From CAYMJK01 sp043101635 (lineage in GTDB: Bacteria > Planctomycetota > Phycisphaerae > Phycisphaerales > UBA1924), in NCBI GenBank assembly GCA_043101635.1, contig JBICIE010000255.1, forward strand, positions 1 to 7,875: a stretch of DNA of 7,875 nucleotides, given 5' to 3'. Under the pieces are notes generated by a model. That model was not told where the DNA came from. It worked only from the letters and a program-made list of their open reading frames with translations, and ran no database searches. Positions within the stretch are counted from its first letter, which is position 1; each line of letters starts with the position of its first letter. Positions 5,997 through 7,875 of this stretch are shown here, piece by piece. Position numbers and translations under genes: made by a program.

Positions 5997-7829
5997 ATGA
6001 CCTCCACGACCACAACCACCGCCCCCTTCACCGCCTCCCGCCGCGGCGACATCCACCGCTGGAGCCGCACGCTCATCCCCACCGCCCGCGAGGCCCCCGC
6101 GGACGCCGAGATCCCCAGCCACAAACTGCTGACGCGGGCCGGCGCCATCCGCAAGCTCGCCGCGGGCGTCTACGACTACCTCCCCCTCGCCCTGCGCTCC
6201 CTGCGCAAGATCGAGACCATCATCCGCGATGATCTCGATGCCGCCGGCGCCACCGAGTTCCTCATGCCCGCCCTCGAGCCCGTCGAGCTGCTCAAGGAGA
6301 CCGGCCGCGATGAGGCCTACGGCGATGACCTCTTCCGCCTCCAGGACCGCCACGGGCGCGGCATGGCCCTCGCCCCGACGCACGAAGAGCCCATCGTCGA
6401 GATGATGCGGGCCGCGATCACGAGCTACAAGCAGCTTCCGCTGAACCTGTACCAGATCCAGACCAAGTTCCGCGATGAGCCCCGCCCGCGCTCCGGCCTG
6501 CTGCGCGGGCGCGAGTTCATCATGAAGGACGCCTACTCCTTCCACCTCACGGTCGATGGCCCCGGCGGCCTCAATGACGGCTACGACGCGATGTACCGCG
6601 CCTACAGCAACATCTTCACCCGCTGCGGGCTGGATTTCACCGTGGTCGAGGCCGAGAGCGGCCCCATCGGCGGCTCGGCCAGCCACGAGTTCATGGTCAA
6701 CGCCGCCACCGGCGAGGACAAGGTCCTGCGCTGCCCCATCAGCGGCTACGCCGCCAATGTCGAGAAGGCCGAGATCGGCGAGCGCCCCTGGAGCTTCGAT
6801 GGCGCCCCCCGCGAGCCGCTGGAGAAGGTCCACACCCCCGGCATGGCCGACATCGCCAGCGTCGCCGACTTCCTCAAGCTCAAACCCGCCCAGATGCTCA
6901 AGACCATCGTCTTCCGGGCGGCTGATGACGCCCCGGTCGACTGGATCCTCGCCATCGTCCGCGGCGACCACGATGTCAACGAGGGCAAGGTGCGCGATGC
7001 CGCCGGCTGCGATGTCGCCCTCGCCGATGAGAAGCAGGCCCGGGCCGCCGGCTTCGCCATCGGCTACATCAGCCCGCGCGCCTTTGCCGCCGGCGCCGTC
7101 AACGGCCGGGCGCTGCTGCTCGTCGATCCGGATGCAGCGCAGGGCGCCACCGACTGGGCCACCGGCGCCGATGCGCCCGACCACCACATCCGCCACTTCA
7201 ACTGGATCCGCGACATCGGCGCCGACCTCGCCGACCACGCCCACATCAAAGTCGCCGACATCCGCAACGCCGAGGAGGGCGATCCTTCGCCGCGGGCCGA
7301 GGGGGCCAGGCTCATCACCCAGCGCGGCATCGAGGTCGGCCACATCTTCAAGCTCGGCACGAAATACTCGGATGCCATGGGCTTCACCGTGCTCGACAGC
7401 CAGCAGAAGCGCTGCAGCGTGATCATGGGCTGCTACGGCATCGGCGTCAGCCGCACCATGGCCGCCTGCGTGGAGATGAGCCACGATGACAAGGGCATCA
7501 TCTGGCCGGCCGCGGTCGCCCCTTACCACATCCACATCGTGCTGATGAAGCCCGATGAGCCCGAGCACATGCGCATCGCGGAGAACATCGCCAGCGACCT
7601 CGCCGCCGCCGGCGCCGATGTGCTGATCGATGACCGCAAGGAGCGGCCGGGCGTCAAGTTCAACGATGCCGACCTCATCGGCATGCCCATCCGCATCACG
7701 ATCGGCGCCAAGGCCCTCGAGCAGGGCGGCGGCGAGTACACCCCGCGGGCCGATCAGTCCGCCGGCGGCATCGTGCAGTTGTCCGATATCGTCGATCGCT
7801 GCCTGCATCAGCTCGGCGCAGCGGGCTGA
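5997..7829 (+). CDS. proS: proline--tRNA ligase, bacterial type with editing insertion (EC 6.1.1.15)
   Basis: 610 residues from the ATG at 5997. This cytosolic class II synthetase charges tRNA(Pro) with proline. The opening WSRTLIPTAREAPADAEIPSHKLL and RAGAIRKLAAGVYDYLPL is typical of bacterial ProRS. PTHEE (residues 127-131) is the proline-site loop. Motif 2 follows at about 158-183 (TKFRDEPRPRSG, RGREFIMKDAYSFH), and motif 3 is GIGVSRT (481-487). Between motifs 2 and 3 lies the YbaK-like editing insertion (about 270-400) with GDHDVNEGK, including the lysine needed to clear mischarged Ala-tRNA, so editing looks functional. The anticodon-binding domain runs from about 505 to the end. The frame also allows an ATG at 5961, 12 codons upstream and overlapping hutG; similarity begins well after both. 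The 3' end and stop codon lie within a large inverted repeat (7710-7875). Confidence 0.97.
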   Translation: MTSTTTTTAPFTASRRGDIHRWSRTLIPTAREAPADAEIPSHKLLTRAGAIRKLAAGVYDYLPLALRSLRKIETIIRDDLDAAGATEFLMPALEPVELLKETGRDEAYGDDLFRLQDRHGRGMALAPTHEEPIVEMMRAAITSYKQLPLNLYQIQTKFRDEPRPRSGLLRGREFIMKDAYSFHLTVDGPGGLNDGYDAMYRAYSNIFTRCGLDFTVVEAESGPIGGSASHEFMVNAATGEDKVLRCPISGYAANVEKAEIGERPWSFDGAPREPLEKVHTPGMADIASVADFLKLKPAQMLKTIVFRAADDAPVDWILAIVRGDHDVNEGKVRDAAGCDVALADEKQARAAGFAIGYISPRAFAAGAVNGRALLLVDPDAAQGATDWATGADAPDHHIRHFNWIRDIGADLADHAHIKVADIRNAEEGDPSPRAEGARLITQRGIEVGHIFKLGTKYSDAMGFTVLDSQQKRCSVIMGCYGIGVSRTMAACVEMSHDDKGIIWPAAVAPYHIHIVLMKPDEPEHMRIAENIASDLAAAGADVLIDDRKERPGVKFNDADLIGMPIRITIGAKALEQGGGEYTPRADQSAGGIVQLSDIVDRCLHQLGAAG

Positions 7830-7875
7830 TCGCCGCCCGCTGGGTGTACTCGACGCCGCCCTGCTCGAGGGCCTT
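7710..7875. repeat. long imperfect inverted repeat across the proS 3' end, running off the window
   Basis: The left arm 7710-7757, inside the proS anticodon-domain coding region, matches the reverse complement of 7826-7875 with only two substitutions and one 2-nt insertion. The first 22 bases are identical. A 68-nt spacer (7758-7825) separates the arms. The proS stop codon (7827-7829) lies in the second arm. The second arm reaches the last base of the window, so its full length is unknown. It is far longer than an ordinary terminator and has no T-run. Confidence 0.92.

Noticed and set aside
5963..6154. N-terminal extension of HutG to 6154
   Set aside because: It would overlap proS by more than 150 bp, and the added 64 residues are low-complexity with no match to the family's N-terminus.
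5988..7808. 606-codon open frame antisense to proS
   Set aside because: It mirrors a strongly supported proS gene, is low-complexity (Ala, Gly, Asp, Val rich) and shows no family motif. Long antisense frames are expected in GC-rich genes.
7758..7829. The 3' inverted repeat as an ordinary rho-independent terminator of proS
   Set aside because: The stem is about 48 bp, with one arm well inside the coding region, a 68-nt loop and no T-run.

Overview
The window looks like chromosomal DNA from a GC-rich planctomycete, most likely of the Phycisphaerae. The main clue is the secreted repeat protein at 1211-3622. It ends in a duplicated calcium-loop module (D-x-D-G-D-G-x-L/F-T-F-F-D-F-L-x-F-Q-N) followed by a terminal Gly-Cys, the 'GC-type dockerin' tail I associate with that class. 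This assignment is from memory of the family, not from a search.

Layout from left to right. (1) 1-975, minus: an IS110-family transposase, cut by the left window edge. (2) 976-1210: the non-coding flank upstream of the transposase. It has a 12-bp perfect stem abutting the start codon, a smaller hairpin and a CTGACGT repeat/palindrome, and is the natural place for the IS110 bridge RNA. (3) 1211-3622, minus: a secreted protein of 14 near-identical repeats of about 50 residues (probable beta-propeller blades) with the dockerin tail. (4) 3831-5084 and 5081-5962, minus: hutI and hutG, overlapping by 4 bp, which encode the last two steps of histidine degradation. (5) 5997-7829, plus: proS, divergent from hutG with 34 bp between the chosen starts. 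(6) 7710-7875: a long inverted repeat that folds the 3' part of proS back on sequence just after its stop codon and runs off the right edge.

HutI opens imidazolonepropionate to N-formimidoyl-L-glutamate, and HutG hydrolyses that to glutamate and formamide. Their stop/start overlap implies coupled translation. hutH and hutU are not in the window. The propeller gene lies downstream on the same strand but has a 208-bp gap and a candidate promoter of its own, so it is probably a separate unit. proS is an essential housekeeping gene.

Most unusual points: the Shine-Dalgarno of the transposase is buried in the stem of the candidate bridge RNA; the repeat protein appears circularly permuted (its missing last half-blade could be supplied by the N-terminus), giving 14 blades or 2 x 7; HutI has Asn where the family normally has a metal-binding Asp; and the right edge carries an imperfect 48/50-bp inverted duplication of proS. 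Both window edges lie in repeat-type sequence, which would fit a complete short contig.
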